A stretch of DNA of 64,000 nucleotides, from assembly GCF_000303155.1 (NCBI RefSeq), contig NC_018719.1:2480001-2544000 (forward strand). Direction: 5' to 3'. How positions within the stretch are numbered: position 1 is the stretch's first letter; every line of letters begins with the position of its first letter. A model generated the notes under the pieces. The model searched no databases, was not told the origin of the DNA, and saw only the letters and a list, made by a program, of their open reading frames with translations. The DNA is from Candidatus Nitrososphaera gargensis Ga9.2. Its GTDB lineage: Archaea > Thermoproteota > Nitrososphaeria > Nitrososphaerales > Nitrososphaeraceae. A program made the translations under genes and the position numbers. Below are positions 20,139-29,729 of this stretch, in pieces.

Positions 20139-20744
20139 GTGGTAAAAAAGCCAGTTAGAGAACATGCCGACGCAAACATGACCACCCGCGTGCTTGTCAG
20201 GGACATCATGAACAGCCCCGTGGTTTCCGCTTCGCCAGATGACACGATCCGCGACATTGCAAAAAAGATGAAGGAGGAAAAGATCGGAAGCATCGTAATT
20301 ATTGAAAAGGACAAGCCTGTCGGCATCGTGACTGACTGGGACATTGTTTCAAATGGACTTGTCAAGGATGCTAGGCCAAGCCAGATAAAGGCAAAGGATG
20401 TGATGCAAAAGATCCACACCATAGAGAGCGAGGAGAGCATCACCGAGGCCGCGCGCCAGCTGAGGAAGCATAACATCAAACGCCTCGGCGTAGTCTACAA
20501 GAATAGGCTTGTTGGCATCATTTCTTCTTCAGACGTAATAGCAGTGACGCCCGACCTTGTCGACGTAGTCTCCGAGAAAGCAGCAATAATCAGGGGCGAG
20601 CTTGGCATCACCCGGCATGCTGGCAACGTATCAGGATACTGCGATGAGTGCGGCGAGTGGTCGGACCTCTTGCAGTACGACGAGGGCACGTTCATCTGCG
20701 AAGTGTGCAGAGGCGAATCGTCCGGTGGCGCTGAAGGCGCCTAG
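20139..20744 (+). CDS. CBS-domain pair protein with C-terminal zinc ribbon
   Basis: Two CBS domains occupy about residues 18-75 (VRDIMNSPVVSASPDDTI with GIVTDWDIV) and 80-140 (AKDVMQKIHTIESEESI with GIISSSDVI). A C-terminal ribbon follows with CDEC and CEVC. CBS pairs bind adenosine nucleotides or AdoMet and regulate partners; the zinc ribbon suggests that the regulated target is nucleic acid or protein. GTG 20139 lies about 27 nt after a box gtaattaaag. Its end overlaps the next gene by 20 nt, so the two are translationally coupled. Confidence 0.8.
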   Translation: MVKKPVREHADANMTTRVLVRDIMNSPVVSASPDDTIRDIAKKMKEEKIGSIVIIEKDKPVGIVTDWDIVSNGLVKDARPSQIKAKDVMQKIHTIESEESITEAARQLRKHNIKRLGVVYKNRLVGIISSSDVIAVTPDLVDVVSEKAAIIRGELGITRHAGNVSGYCDECGEWSDLLQYDEGTFICEVCRGESSGGAEGA

Positions 20745-21240
20745 CTTTCTTGCAGACGCGATGCTTGGAAGCGTCGCCCGCAAGCTTCGCATTTTCGGCT
20801 TTGACACGCTCTATATTGCGCACGCGCACGACGACGAAATCCTGAAGATGGGCATCGAGCAGGGCAGAGTAATCCTGACTGCAGACAAGGAGCTGTTCAA
20901 GCGGGTGGTCAAGGCAGGAGCGCGGGGCGTGCTTGTCAGCGGCGCAAGCGATCTAGAAGATCTGGTGCACATCCTTTCAAAGAATGGCATTACTTCGGTG
21001 GATCTGGACGGCATAGGCTCCCGGTGCTCGGTGTGCAACGGGCTGCTGGAGGAGAAAAAGCCAGAGCAGGTGAAAAATGGCCTGCCAGATAAGGTGGCCA
21101 AGATGCACAGGGAGTTTTACCAGTGCACTGTCTGTAATAAGGTCTACTGGGAGGGCGGGCACCTGAGGCGCATAAGGGCACTTGCAAAAAGCGTGGACAG
21201 CAAGCTACTACTACTTGGCAGGACCAGTGCAACAACTTAG
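20725..21240 (+). CDS. Mut7-C RNase-domain protein with zinc ribbon
   Basis: GTG 20725 opens VALKAPSFLADAMLGSVARKLR, the conserved start of the Mut7-C (DUF82) PIN-like nuclease fold. Acidic residues in FLADAML, DDEILKMG and LTADKELFKR are candidate metal ligands. A zinc ribbon with CSVC and CTVC follows, as in other archaeal members. The family is predicted to cut RNA. It starts inside the CBS/zinc-ribbon gene, and the coupled pair suggests nucleotide-responsive RNA degradation, which is inference. Confidence 0.8.
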   Translation: MALKAPSFLADAMLGSVARKLRIFGFDTLYIAHAHDDEILKMGIEQGRVILTADKELFKRVVKAGARGVLVSGASDLEDLVHILSKNGITSVDLDGIGSRCSVCNGLLEEKKPEQVKNGLPDKVAKMHREFYQCTVCNKVYWEGGHLRRIRALAKSVDSKLLLLGRTSATT

Positions 21241-21293
21241 AGAGACCGCGTCAAAAGGTTAAAATCGGGTGAGAAGGACGAATTCGATCAAAT

Positions 21294-21917
21294 ATGAGCT
21301 CAAATTCTGCTTTAGAGCGCACGATCAGCAAGGTTTTATCGCAGAAAGAAGCGGAACTGGTTTCAAAAATAGACTCTGCTTACCAAGAATCGCTAAACAA
21401 CCTTGAAGCTTCCCGTGGCAAGCTGGAGGCTGAGCGCACTAGGATAATTGGGTCGGCAAAAAAACAAGCCGAGAACCTGAAGCGCCAGATAATTGGGTCG
21501 GCAAGGCTTGCCGCCCGCAACCAAGAACTCGTCACAATTGAAAACGCCGTCAACAACGCGTTTGAAGAGGCAAGGAAAAAGCTTGCGGCCTCTGGCGGCA
21601 AGGACAGCTACAGGGCCCTCATGAGCAACATAATTGAAGAGAGCGTCTCGTCAGTAGGCTCTGGTGGGGTAGTAATTGAATGCAACAAAAACGACGCCGA
21701 GCTGGTCAGAAAGATAGTGGCCGACCTGCAGCAAAAGAACTCGAAGGTGCAGGCGAGGGTGTCCGAACAGCACATCGACGTGCTGGGAGGCATCAGGGTC
21801 AAGTCCGCCGACGGCACCATGACATTTGACAACACTCTTGATTCTCGAATTGAAAGACTCAAACCTTTAATAAGGAAAAACATAGCCCAGATGCTGAGAG
21901 GAGGAGAAGAGGCGTAA
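21294..21917 (+). CDS. atpE: A-type ATP synthase subunit E (peripheral stalk)
   Basis: The 207-residue protein has the subunit E design: a long N-terminal coiled coil (about residues 5-95, with [20 protein letters not shown]) and a C-terminal alpha/beta head ([24 protein letters not shown]). It forms the peripheral stalk that holds the A3B3 head against rotation. A box ggttaaaatcg at 21256-21266 lies about 30 nt before ATG 21294, so this begins the atp transcript. It is directly followed by atpA. Confidence 0.9.
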   Translation: MSSNSALERTISKVLSQKEAELVSKIDSAYQESLNNLEASRGKLEAERTRIIGSAKKQAENLKRQIIGSARLAARNQELVTIENAVNNAFEEARKKLAASGGKDSYRALMSNIIEESVSSVGSGGVVIECNKNDAELVRKIVADLQQKNSKVQARVSEQHIDVLGGIRVKSADGTMTFDNTLDSRIERLKPLIRKNIAQMLRGGEEA

Positions 21918-21918
21918 A

Positions 21919-23730
21919 ATGGTAGCAGTAGCAAAAGGGAGAATCGTCTGGGTTAGTGGCCCGGCAGTCAAGGCAGACGGCATGTCTGCAGCAAAGATGT
22001 ATGAAACGGTTGAGGTGGGCGAATCAAAGCTCATCGGCGAAGTCATCAGGCTGACTGGCGACGTTGCATTTATTCAGGTATACGAGTCGACGTCTGGGTT
22101 AAAGCCAGGCGAACCTGTGGTTGGCACCGGCCAGCCGTTATCGGTCCTTCTGGGTCCCGGAATCATTGGCAGGATCTACGACGGGATCCAGCGCCCGCTG
22201 GATGAGATCGCTGCAAAGTCCGGCGCCTTCATTGGAAGGGGCGTGGTCACGACCCCGGTGGACATGAAAAAGAAGTACAAGTTCAAGCCGGTCGCTAAAA
22301 AGGGCGACCAAGTTGGCCCCGGATCGATCCTTGGCACGGTGGAAGAGACCCCGCTGCTGACGCACAGCATCCTTGTCCCGCCAAACTCTCCAAGCGGCAA
22401 GCTGGTAGACATTGCAGGCGAGGGCGACTATGACATCGAGCATGTGATTGCCACTACAGAAAAGGGCGGCGAAAAAGTGTCATTAAAGATGTATCACAAG
22501 TGGCCCGTGCGCAAGCCGAGGCCCTACGCTGAGCGCTACGACCCGACAGTCCCACTTGTAACCGGCCAGCGCGTGATCGACACCTACTTCCCGATTGCAA
22601 AGGGAGGAACAGGAGCGATCCCCGGAGGCTTTGGCACAGGCAAGACGGTCACGCTGCACCAGATTGCCAAGTGGGCAGACAGCAAAGTGGTAGTATACAT
22701 TGGCTGCGGCGAACGCGGCAACGAGATGACCGAGGTGCTTGTCGAGTTCCCACACCTTATCGACCCGCGCTCTGGCAGGCCGCTGATGGAAAGAACTGTG
22801 CTTGTGGCTAACACGAGCAACATGCCAGTAGCTGCAAGAGAAGCGTCCATCTACACAGGCGTCACCATGGCAGAATACTACCGCGACATGGGCTATGACG
22901 TAGTGCTCGTAGCCGACTCGACCAGCAGGTGGGCAGAGGCGCTGCGCGAAATGTCTGGCCGTCTTGAAGAGATGCCGGCAGAAGAGGGCTACCCGTCATA
23001 CCTTGCGTCAAGGCTTGCGGAGTTTTACGAGCGCGCAGGCAGGGTAAAGGCACTTGGCTCGCCAAACAGGGCCGGTTCTGTCACGCTGGTAGGCGCAGTG
23101 TCGCCGTCAGGCGCTGACTTTACCGAGCCAGTCACAACACACACTATCAGGTTCATCAAGACCTTCTGGGCGCTTGACACCAGGCTTGCATATTCAAGAC
23201 ACTACCCGTCCATCAACTGGATGCAGTCATATTCTGGATACCTCGAAGACGTGAGCAAGTGGTGGAAGGAGAACGTCACTGGCGAATGGTACGACCTGAG
23301 GGCTGAATCGTATCACGTTTTGCAAAGAGAGGATACGCTGAAAGAGATCGTCAGGCTGCTCGGCCCTGAGGCGCTGCCAGACGAGGAAAAGCTGGTGCTC
23401 GAAGTGGCAAGGATGGTCAAGATAGGCATTCTGCAGCAGAACTCTTTTGACAAGGTGGACACATACTGCAGCCCGCAAAAGCAGGTCAAGCTTGTAAAGT
23501 TGATGGTCAAGTTCTATAGGGAAGCGCAAAAGGCGCTCAAGGCAGGCACCCCGCTTGCAGACATTAGGGCGATGCCGATAATCCCGGCTCTCCTGAAGGC
23601 CAAGTTCGAGATACCAGAAGAGCAGTTGAGCAAGCTGGACGACTTGGACAAGCAGATAGACGACCAGTTCAGAAAGGCTGTAGGTGGCGCGGCAGCAGTG
23701 GCAGCAGAGGAGGCGAAGGTAGTTGCCTGA
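21919..23730 (+). CDS. atpA: A-type ATP synthase catalytic subunit A
   Basis: This is the nucleotide-hydrolysing or -forming subunit of the rotary ATP synthase. The P-loop is GGFGTGKT at residues 236-243, followed by the catalytic [11 protein letters not shown] large non-homologous insertion at about residues 90-200 ([15 protein letters not shown]) is typical of archaeal A subunits. [13 protein letters not shown] and the C-terminal helical domain are present. Length (603 aa) is normal. ATG 21919 starts one nt after the atpE stop codon. The 3' end overlaps the TTG start of atpB by 8 nt. Confidence 0.95.
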   Translation: MVAVAKGRIVWVSGPAVKADGMSAAKMYETVEVGESKLIGEVIRLTGDVAFIQVYESTSGLKPGEPVVGTGQPLSVLLGPGIIGRIYDGIQRPLDEIAAKSGAFIGRGVVTTPVDMKKKYKFKPVAKKGDQVGPGSILGTVEETPLLTHSILVPPNSPSGKLVDIAGEGDYDIEHVIATTEKGGEKVSLKMYHKWPVRKPRPYAERYDPTVPLVTGQRVIDTYFPIAKGGTGAIPGGFGTGKTVTLHQIAKWADSKVVVYIGCGERGNEMTEVLVEFPHLIDPRSGRPLMERTVLVANTSNMPVAAREASIYTGVTMAEYYRDMGYDVVLVADSTSRWAEALREMSGRLEEMPAEEGYPSYLASRLAEFYERAGRVKALGSPNRAGSVTLVGAVSPSGADFTEPVTTHTIRFIKTFWALDTRLAYSRHYPSINWMQSYSGYLEDVSKWWKENVTGEWYDLRAESYHVLQREDTLKEIVRLLGPEALPDEEKLVLEVARMVKIGILQQNSFDKVDTYCSPQKQVKLVKLMVKFYREAQKALKAGTPLADIRAMPIIPALLKAKFEIPEEQLSKLDDLDKQIDDQFRKAVGGAAAVAAEEAKVVA

Positions 23731-25117
23731 AACAGCGGCTGGAGTAGAATACACAAAGGTCGCCGAGATCAAGGGCCCGCTGATGGTAATCGACGGCATC
23801 ACAAAGGCATCGTTTGACGAGCTGGTCGAGATCGAGACAGCAGACGGCGAGCGCAGGCTCGGCAAGGTCCTCGAAGTAGGCTTTGGCAAGGCCATTGTGC
23901 AGGTGTTTGAAGGCACCACCGGCCTTACAATCACTGGAACAAAGGCCAAGTTCTTGGGCAAGACGATGGAGATGCCAGTTTCGCAGGAGCTCTTGGGCAG
24001 AGTGTTTGATGGGCTTGGAAGGCCAAACGACGGCCTGCCAGACCCGATCGCTGACAAGTTCCTCGATGTCAACGGCGAGCCCATGAACCCGGAAAGGCGC
24101 GAATACCCGACATCGTTCATCCAGACAGGCGTATCAGTAATCGACGGCATGCTGACCCTTGTAAGGGGACAAAAGCTGCCGATCTTTTCCGGCTCTGGCA
24201 TGCCACACAACATCTTGGCGGCGCAGATAGCCAGACAGGCGACGGTAGTCGGGACAAAGGAAGACTTTGCGGTGGTGTTTGCAGCAATTGGCGTGCAGTA
24301 CTCTGAAGCACAGTATTTCAAGCGCAGCCTTGAAGAGTCTGGTGCGCTGAGGCGCTCGGTGCTGTTCCTCAACCTTGCAGACGATCCGGCGATCGAGAGG
24401 ATCATCACACCCAGAGTGGCTCTGACAGTAGCAGAATACTTGGCGTTTGACCTTGGAATGCATGTGCTTGCTATACTGACCGATATGACTAACTATGCCG
24501 AAGCGCTCCGTGAAATCAGCGCGGCGAGGGAAGAAGTGCCGGGCAGAAAGGGCTATCCGGGTTACCTCTACACCGACCTTGCAAACAACTACGAGCGCGC
24601 AGGCAGGATAAAGGGCAAGAACGGCAGCGTGACCCAGGTGCCAATTCTTTCGATGCCGGCAGACGACATCACTCATCCAATTCCAGACCTGACAGGCTAC
24701 ATCACCGAAGGCCAGATCGTGCTTGGGCGCGACCTGTTCAGAAAGGGCATCTACCCGCCGGTCAATGTGCTCATGTCGCTGTCAAGGCTCATGAAGGACG
24801 GAGTGGGCGAAGGTAAGACCAGATCAGACCACATGGAAGTCGGCAACCAGCTCTACGACGCTTATTCAAGGGCACAGGAAGTCAGGGCGCTTGCAGAAAT
24901 CGTCGGCAGGGCAGGGCTTACAGGCGTCGACCTGAAATACCTTGACGCTGGCGACATGTTCGAGCAGCACTTCCTAAAGCAGGCGCCAGATGAGAACAGG
25001 GCGCTTGATGAGACGCTCGGCAGGGCGTGGGACGTGCTGTCAAGCCTTCCAGAAGGCGAGCTGACCAAGATCAAGGAAAAGCACGTGAAGCAATACTACA
25101 AGGGCAGCAACAAGTAG
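23723..25117 (+). CDS. atpB: A-type ATP synthase regulatory subunit B
   Basis: The 464-residue protein matches the non-catalytic B subunit. It has an N-terminal beta barrel ([16 protein letters not shown]), [12 protein letters not shown] in place of the P-loop, and [15 protein letters not shown] and [14 protein letters not shown], which contact the nucleotide at the A-B interface. TTG 23723 lies within the last codons of atpA, so translation is coupled. It precedes atpD by 10 nt. Confidence 0.95.
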   Translation: MPETAAGVEYTKVAEIKGPLMVIDGITKASFDELVEIETADGERRLGKVLEVGFGKAIVQVFEGTTGLTITGTKAKFLGKTMEMPVSQELLGRVFDGLGRPNDGLPDPIADKFLDVNGEPMNPERREYPTSFIQTGVSVIDGMLTLVRGQKLPIFSGSGMPHNILAAQIARQATVVGTKEDFAVVFAAIGVQYSEAQYFKRSLEESGALRRSVLFLNLADDPAIERIITPRVALTVAEYLAFDLGMHVLAILTDMTNYAEALREISAAREEVPGRKGYPGYLYTDLANNYERAGRIKGKNGSVTQVPILSMPADDITHPIPDLTGYITEGQIVLGRDLFRKGIYPPVNVLMSLSRLMKDGVGEGKTRSDHMEVGNQLYDAYSRAQEVRALAEIVGRAGLTGVDLKYLDAGDMFEQHFLKQAPDENRALDETLGRAWDVLSSLPEGELTKIKEKHVKQYYKGSNK

Positions 25118-25127
25118 GGAAAAAGCA

Positions 25128-25796
25128 ATGTCGTTTGGAAGAAGGGTCACAGCAACAAAGATCGAGCTTATCAAGATAAGGCGCTCGATGCAGGTTGCCA
25201 AGATGGTGCACAAGATCCTCGACGACAAGCGCGAAGTGTTGCTCAAAAAGATAGACGAAATGATCGACGAGGCAAACAAGGCCAGAGAAGACATCTGGAC
25301 GCCGCTTGGGGAGATCTATTCCTCCGTGTACCAGGCGTACATGAGCCTTGGCACCTCCACCCTTGAATCGATATCCGACTCGACGCCTTCTGTCATGGAA
25401 GTCGATGTGAACGTAAGGCGCATCGTCGACGTCAAGATACCGACGCTCCAAGTCAAAACAAAAGAAGGCGGCCAAGCGCTTTCCTATGGCTTTGTCGAGA
25501 CCAACGCGTCCGTAGACAAGGCGGCCAAACTAATCAAGAACATGCTGCCAGGCATCTGCAAGGCGGCGGAATATGAAAACGCGATATTCAGCCTTGCAAA
25601 AGAGCTTGAGCGCACGCAAAAGCTGATCAACGCGCTGGAATACGTCATTATCCCGCAGTACCAGGACGCCATGGCATTCATCAAGGCCACGCTTGAAGAG
25701 CGCGAGCGCGAAGAATTCGTCAGGCTCAAGAAGGTTAAAGTAGTGCTTGATAAGAAGAAGGTGGCAGAAGCGGAGGCTACAGGATCAGCTACATGA
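25128..25796 (+). CDS. atpD: A-type ATP synthase central-stalk subunit D
   Basis: The long antiparallel coiled coil of subunit D is clear: an N-terminal helix VTATKIELIKIRRSMQVAK and a C-terminal helix with RTQKLINALEYVIIPQY, the conserved signature. It is the rotor axle inside the A3B3 head. A ggga sequence about 10 nt before ATG 25128 is a plausible ribosome binding site. The stop codon overlaps the ATG of a 43-codon ORF (ATGA), so the two are translationally coupled. Confidence 0.9.
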   Translation: MSFGRRVTATKIELIKIRRSMQVAKMVHKILDDKREVLLKKIDEMIDEANKAREDIWTPLGEIYSSVYQAYMSLGTSTLESISDSTPSVMEVDVNVRRIVDVKIPTLQVKTKEGGQALSYGFVETNASVDKAAKLIKNMLPGICKAAEYENAIFSLAKELERTQKLINALEYVIIPQYQDAMAFIKATLEEREREEFVRLKKVKVVLDKKKVAEAEATGSAT

Positions 25797-25924
25797 CATC
25801 AGACGCGATTTCGGACTATTTTGTAAAGGCCAAGGCCCAGCTCAAGGCCGAGCGCGATTCAATGGCCCAAGAGATCAAGGAGAGCATCGCCGCCAGCAAG
25901 CGCAAGGCGATGTCAAAGGCCTAA
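25793..25924 (+). CDS. 43-residue helical protein coupled to atpD, unknown subunit
   Basis: The ATG overlaps the atpD stop codon. The product begins MTSDAISDYFVKAKAQLK and ends SKRKAMSKA; it is a single charged amphipathic helix with heptad-like spacing. No subunit F or H gene is seen anywhere in the operon, where it would be expected near D. This ORF is far shorter than F (about 100 aa) and shorter than H. Its position suggests a stalk-associated peptide, which is inference. A T-rich stretch follows at 25927-25945. Confidence 0.65.
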   Translation: MTSDAISDYFVKAKAQLKAERDSMAQEIKESIAASKRKAMSKA

Positions 25925-25926
25925 CT

Positions 25927-25945
25927 CATTTTCCTTTTTTGTATT
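25927..25945 (+). terminator. T-rich terminator after the E-A-B-D gene group
   Basis: Two runs of T (tcattttccttttttg) directly follow the stop codon of the 43-codon ORF. Archaeal termination typically uses such T stretches without a strong hairpin. A new TATA box for atpK lies 30 nt further on. Confidence 0.4.
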
Positions 25946-26012
25946 ATTTATCACTTCCCTCCGTGTAGTTACTATTAAATAGGGCTTAGAATGTCGGAAC
26001 TTTGATAGATAT

Positions 26013-26336
26013 ATGCAACGAAAGGTAGCAAGTCTTTTAACGGTTCTCGCAGCAGTTGCATTTGCAGGCTTTATGACAACAGAAGCCGCGTTTGCGCAGG
26101 AAGGCGGCGAAGGCGCGGCGGCTACACCTGATTCATTCAAGTTTATTGCAGCAGGCATGGCGTTCGGTCTGGCAGCGCTTGGAGCAGGCTTTGGCCTTGG
26201 CTTTGTGGGTGCTGCAGGTCTGGCAGCAATCAGCGAAAACCCCAAGATGCAGTCAAGCGTCTTTATTATCGTAGGTATGGTCGAGTCAATCGCCATCTAT
26301 GGCATAGTCATGATGTTCATCATCTTGGGCCAGTAA
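26013..26336 (+). CDS. atpK: A-type ATP synthase proteolipid subunit K (c-ring) with signal peptide
   Basis: The protein has a cleavable-looking N-terminal signal (VASLLTVLAAVAFAGF then EAAFAQ, cut near residue 29), followed by a two-helix c-subunit hairpin. The ion-binding carboxylate is Glu91 in the second helix (VGMVESIAIYG), and glycine-rich packing is seen in GLAALGAGFGLGFVGAAG. There is one hairpin, so it is the simple form. A box ctattaaatag centred near 25977 gives it its own promoter. A hairpin with T6 follows at 26354-26369. Confidence 0.9.
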   Translation: MQRKVASLLTVLAAVAFAGFMTTEAAFAQEGGEGAAATPDSFKFIAAGMAFGLAALGAGFGLGFVGAAGLAAISENPKMQSSVFIIVGMVESIAIYGIVMMFIILGQ

Positions 26337-26353
26337 CCAAGAAAGATCTTCTC

Positions 26354-26369
26354 TGCCACTTTTTTGGCA
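26354..26369 (+). terminator. Hairpin/T-run terminator after atpK
   Basis: TGCCA and TGGCA flank cTTTTTT, so a short inverted repeat encloses the T-run. Downstream there is another T-rich stretch and the TATA box of atpI. Confidence 0.35.
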
Positions 26370-26419
26370 ACAACCACTTTTTCCTTTTGCTTCAAAAAAT
26401 CACATTACATCTGAAGAAA

Positions 26420-26428
26420 GGATTTTAA
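26420..26428 (+). promoter_or_regulatory. TATA box of atpI
   Basis: The sequence attttaaag is centred about 30 nt before ATG 26457, implying a near-leaderless transcript separate from atpK. Confidence 0.45.
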
Positions 26429-26456
26429 AGAGATAGGGTTCACACAACCACTGATT

Positions 26457-28583
26457 ATGGGGCTAGCCAAACTTATGAAGGCCACCATCGTCCTGCCAAG
26501 GATGGAGACACAGGAGGCCGTGAGCAGGCTGGCTGCGCTGGAGTGGTTCCACCCGATCCAGAATACTGCTTCTGAACACATTAACCCGTATTACGACGAC
26601 CTTTTGACAAAGGCGCAAAGGCTGTACCAAGACATTGACGAAGTGGTCAAGGCACTCGGCATACCGCCGGAGACAGGCGTGCTTGCGACCATGTTCAAGG
26701 GCGCTCCAAAGGGCAAGCACGATTATGCCGCCGAAAACATACAGGGCTTCATCGCCGACCTTGAAGAAAAGAGCGCCAAGTTGCTGGAAGGTCCAAGAAA
26801 GGTGCTCGAAGAGCGCAACAGGGTGCAGAGGGAGCTCGAAGAGTACAGCAACCTAGAGGCTCTAGTGTCAAATGCCGCAAACCTGAGCCTGAACCTTGCC
26901 GCGTTTGGCAAGCTTGTCAACTTTTTTGCCAACCTTTTTGTCATTGACGCCAAGGACGAGGCAGAGATCAGAAAAAGCCTTGACGACCTTGCCATCTTTT
27001 CCACCAAGCTGAACGAGAACAAGACGTCGCTTGTCATCATTGGCTCTGCAGAGGACTCGGAGCGGGTGCTTAAGGTGCTCAGGAGCTTTGGCGTCAACCC
27101 GCTGCAGATCCCGGCAGACATGCCCCAGAACCCGAGCGAAGCGTACGCGATTGCAAAGGCAAAGGTCAAGGAGCTTGAAGCCAAGGCAGAGCAGATGGAC
27201 AAGGAGGTCGAAAAGGTCAAGCAGTCGATCCTGACGCAGTTGCTGTCTCTGCAGGAGGCTGCGAGAGTCGCCAAGGACGTCTTGGAAATTACAAGGAAGC
27301 CGGGCGGCACCAAGAACTTTGCAGTCATTGAAGGCTATATCCCCCAAGAGATGGAGGACAGATTCAAAAAGCTCACCTCTGATTATGTTTCGATAATCGA
27401 AGATGCCAACCTGACAGTAAACAGCCACGAGGGCGAACACAGCTCAGAACCTCTACCGTCGCTCCTGACCAACAAGAAATACATGCACAACTTCCAGGTC
27501 ATTACTGAGACTCAAGGTCTGCCGAGGTACGGCGAAGTCGACCCGACGCCGATAATTGCATTTGTCTGGCCGATATTCTACGGGCTGATGTTTGCAGACT
27601 TTGGCCACGGCCTCTTGCTCTTTGGCCTGGGTATGCTGTTCCGCTACAGGGGCAACGGCAGGCTCAAGGTGTGGGGAACACTCATTGCCGCAAGCGGCCT
27701 GGCAGCTACAGTCGGCGGCCTTGGCACGGGAGAGATGTTTGGGTTCCACTTTGATCATATCTCATTCCTAGAGCCTCTGGCCCACGCGCTGCCAGTTGTA
27801 GGCCTGCTGAGCGTGTCAGAGCTGACATTCGAAGAGGTAGTCAAGATACTAGAGGTGTCCATAGCAGTAGGCATTATCCACCTGCTGATGGCGTTCTTCC
27901 TCAGGCTGAGGGCCAACCTGAAGCAGGGCAACAAGATTATGGTCTACACCCACGATGTACCAGCGATCATACAGTACTTGGCAGTGGTCTCGCTGATACT
28001 GGCAGCCATTGGCTCCCAGTACGACATTATTGGAATGTTCCTGAGCGACAACTACTACGAGACGCCGGTGCCATGGCTGACGTTCGTATTTGGAAGCTGG
28101 GTCTCAGTGGGCTTGGTGGCAAAGGCGATGCCTCCTGTCATCATTGCCTGCATTGTCATAACTATACTGGGCGGCATGAAGGAGCAAAAGCACGCGCTGG
28201 CACACGGCAAAGAGCCAGAAGGCGGAGGGCTTGTGGGCATCGTGGTAGAAACGGTCATGGTAAGGACAATCGAAATGCTCGCCAACACTATCAGCTACTC
28301 CCGGCTTGGCATTATGCTCCTTGTCCACACGGCGCTTCTGGTAACGGTCATCAACTCGTACGAGCACGGAGGAGGGCTTGCCATACTAATCGGCGGCAAC
28401 ATTGGCATCATGATGATAGAGGGCCTGATCGTCTACATCCAAACAATCAGGTTGCACCTGTACGAATGGTTCCCCAAGTGGTACAAGTCCGATGGCGTCC
28501 AGTTCAAGAAGCTGGTGCCCCAGATGCTCTACACAAATCTGGTCTGGAAGTACGACGACGGCAAGAAAAAGGTCTCAGCCTAG
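26457..28583 (+). CDS. atpI: A-type ATP synthase membrane subunit I (a)
   Basis: The N-terminal cytoplasmic half (about residues 1-350) has long coiled coils that bind the peripheral stalk. The C-terminal half has about seven or eight membrane helices, starting at PTPIIAFVWPIFYGLMFADFG. The helix with the essential arginine is in ISYSRLGIMLLVHTALL. It forms the proton half-channels against the K ring. Length (708 aa) is normal. It is convergent with atpC, 34 nt apart. Confidence 0.95.
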   Translation: MGLAKLMKATIVLPRMETQEAVSRLAALEWFHPIQNTASEHINPYYDDLLTKAQRLYQDIDEVVKALGIPPETGVLATMFKGAPKGKHDYAAENIQGFIADLEEKSAKLLEGPRKVLEERNRVQRELEEYSNLEALVSNAANLSLNLAAFGKLVNFFANLFVIDAKDEAEIRKSLDDLAIFSTKLNENKTSLVIIGSAEDSERVLKVLRSFGVNPLQIPADMPQNPSEAYAIAKAKVKELEAKAEQMDKEVEKVKQSILTQLLSLQEAARVAKDVLEITRKPGGTKNFAVIEGYIPQEMEDRFKKLTSDYVSIIEDANLTVNSHEGEHSSEPLPSLLTNKKYMHNFQVITETQGLPRYGEVDPTPIIAFVWPIFYGLMFADFGHGLLLFGLGMLFRYRGNGRLKVWGTLIAASGLAATVGGLGTGEMFGFHFDHISFLEPLAHALPVVGLLSVSELTFEEVVKILEVSIAVGIIHLLMAFFLRLRANLKQGNKIMVYTHDVPAIIQYLAVVSLILAAIGSQYDIIGMFLSDNYYETPVPWLTFVFGSWVSVGLVAKAMPPVIIACIVITILGGMKEQKHALAHGKEPEGGGLVGIVVETVMVRTIEMLANTISYSRLGIMLLVHTALLVTVINSYEHGGGLAILIGGNIGIMMIEGLIVYIQTIRLHLYEWFPKWYKSDGVQFKKLVPQMLYTNLVWKYDDGKKKVSA

Positions 28584-28617
28584 CCGCTAGCCGCTATTTC
28601 TAGACAAATACATGCAC

Positions 28618-29673
28618 TTACTCTACGCGCACAAGGCTTGCCAGTATCTTGTCTGAAGGTATCTTTTGCTCGACGCCTGCAGCAATAGCCGCAAGGTTCC
28701 TTATTTCAAAAGCCATCAGCTTGATAGACGCAAGCAGATTTGCGACCGTAAAGACGGTGCGGAACGAGTTCATTATGCGCTTGAGTGACTCTTTTTCAAA
28801 TGCGACCTCTAGCTGCATGATGGCGTCAATGTCGTTTGCGGCGCTTCTTGGGATAAGCTCCTTGTACGCAGTGCCTGCAAGCTCGCCTATTGCTTCTTGG
28901 ATCTTTTCGGTGTTTATCATCCTCTGGAGCACGTCTCTTGAAACCTTGCCCGTAGTGACTATCAGGTCGTTCACTTCGTTTGCGCTCAGGCCCCAGAACT
29001 TGCCGCGGAGAACAGCAAGAACATTGTATGAATCGACGTCAACGCCGGCGACCTTGTTCGTGTCCTGCAGCTTTGACTCAAAGACAACAGCCCTATCAAG
29101 CGACTTGTAGAATGCGTGGTCTAGAAAAGTGTCAAAGACCCTGACGTCGCCCTTTTCCTTGTAGGCCTGTGCGGCTTTTCGCGCGTCTTCTCCAAATTCG
29201 CTTCCTGCAAGCGAGTTGACTGCCTCATCAAAATCCTTAGCGACAAGCGCCTTGACCACCAAGTCCCTGCGGCCTACCAGCTCCTCTGCCCTCAGGTTGA
29301 CCTTTGGCAGCAGCTCCTCGTACGTCCTGCCCATCGCCTTGCCCTTTAGGATTATCTTCAGGTTCCAAGTGATGTATTTTACGAAATAAGCGCTGAGGAT
29401 CGCAGAGCCGTTTGCAATGTTGACTATTTTTGCGTGCTGGTTCACAAGGTGCTCACGCAGAGCCGATTCGACTTTTTCCGCAGTATACGGCTTGGTAAGC
29501 TTGGCAAGCGCGTCAAGGTAAACGGTATTTTTCATTCTGGTAACAAGCTCGTCAATGTCTCTGGATTCTGCCAGAGTCTGGAGCTCGGTCTTGGAAAGCA
29601 TCTTGCCCCGAAGGCTGTGGGCAAGGACGGTGCCGAAAATCTTGTTTGGCATGCTAACCTTGTTGGTATTCAA
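28618..29673 (-). CDS. atpC: A-type ATP synthase subunit C (central stalk socket)
   Basis: The helical three-fold repeat protein of the V/A ATPase C (d) family is recognisable from VDVDSYNVLAVLRGKFWGL and ALREHLVNQHAKIV. It couples the central stalk to the c ring. Unusually, it lies on the opposite strand, convergent with atpI. A box tttataaa at about 29697-29704 predicts a transcript start near 29674, exactly at the TTG start; ATG 29652 (MPNKIFGTV) is the alternative. Confidence 0.85.
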   Translation of the reverse strand: MNTNKVSMPNKIFGTVLAHSLRGKMLSKTELQTLAESRDIDELVTRMKNTVYLDALAKLTKPYTAEKVESALREHLVNQHAKIVNIANGSAILSAYFVKYITWNLKIILKGKAMGRTYEELLPKVNLRAEELVGRRDLVVKALVAKDFDEAVNSLAGSEFGEDARKAAQAYKEKGDVRVFDTFLDHAFYKSLDRAVVFESKLQDTNKVAGVDVDSYNVLAVLRGKFWGLSANEVNDLIVTTGKVSRDVLQRMINTEKIQEAIGELAGTAYKELIPRSAANDIDAIMQLEVAFEKESLKRIMNSFRTVFTVANLLASIKLMAFEIRNLAAIAAGVEQKIPSDKILASLVRVE

Positions 29674-29729
29674 GCAGCACTCAGTTCTCTTGATACTTTA
29701 TAAAAATCATTACCCTTCTACTACTAATC

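Noticed and set aside
23227-24408. 393-codon open frame on the minus strand across atpA/atpB
   Set aside because: It lies opposite two highly conserved ATP synthase genes, has no family resemblance and is a composition shadow.
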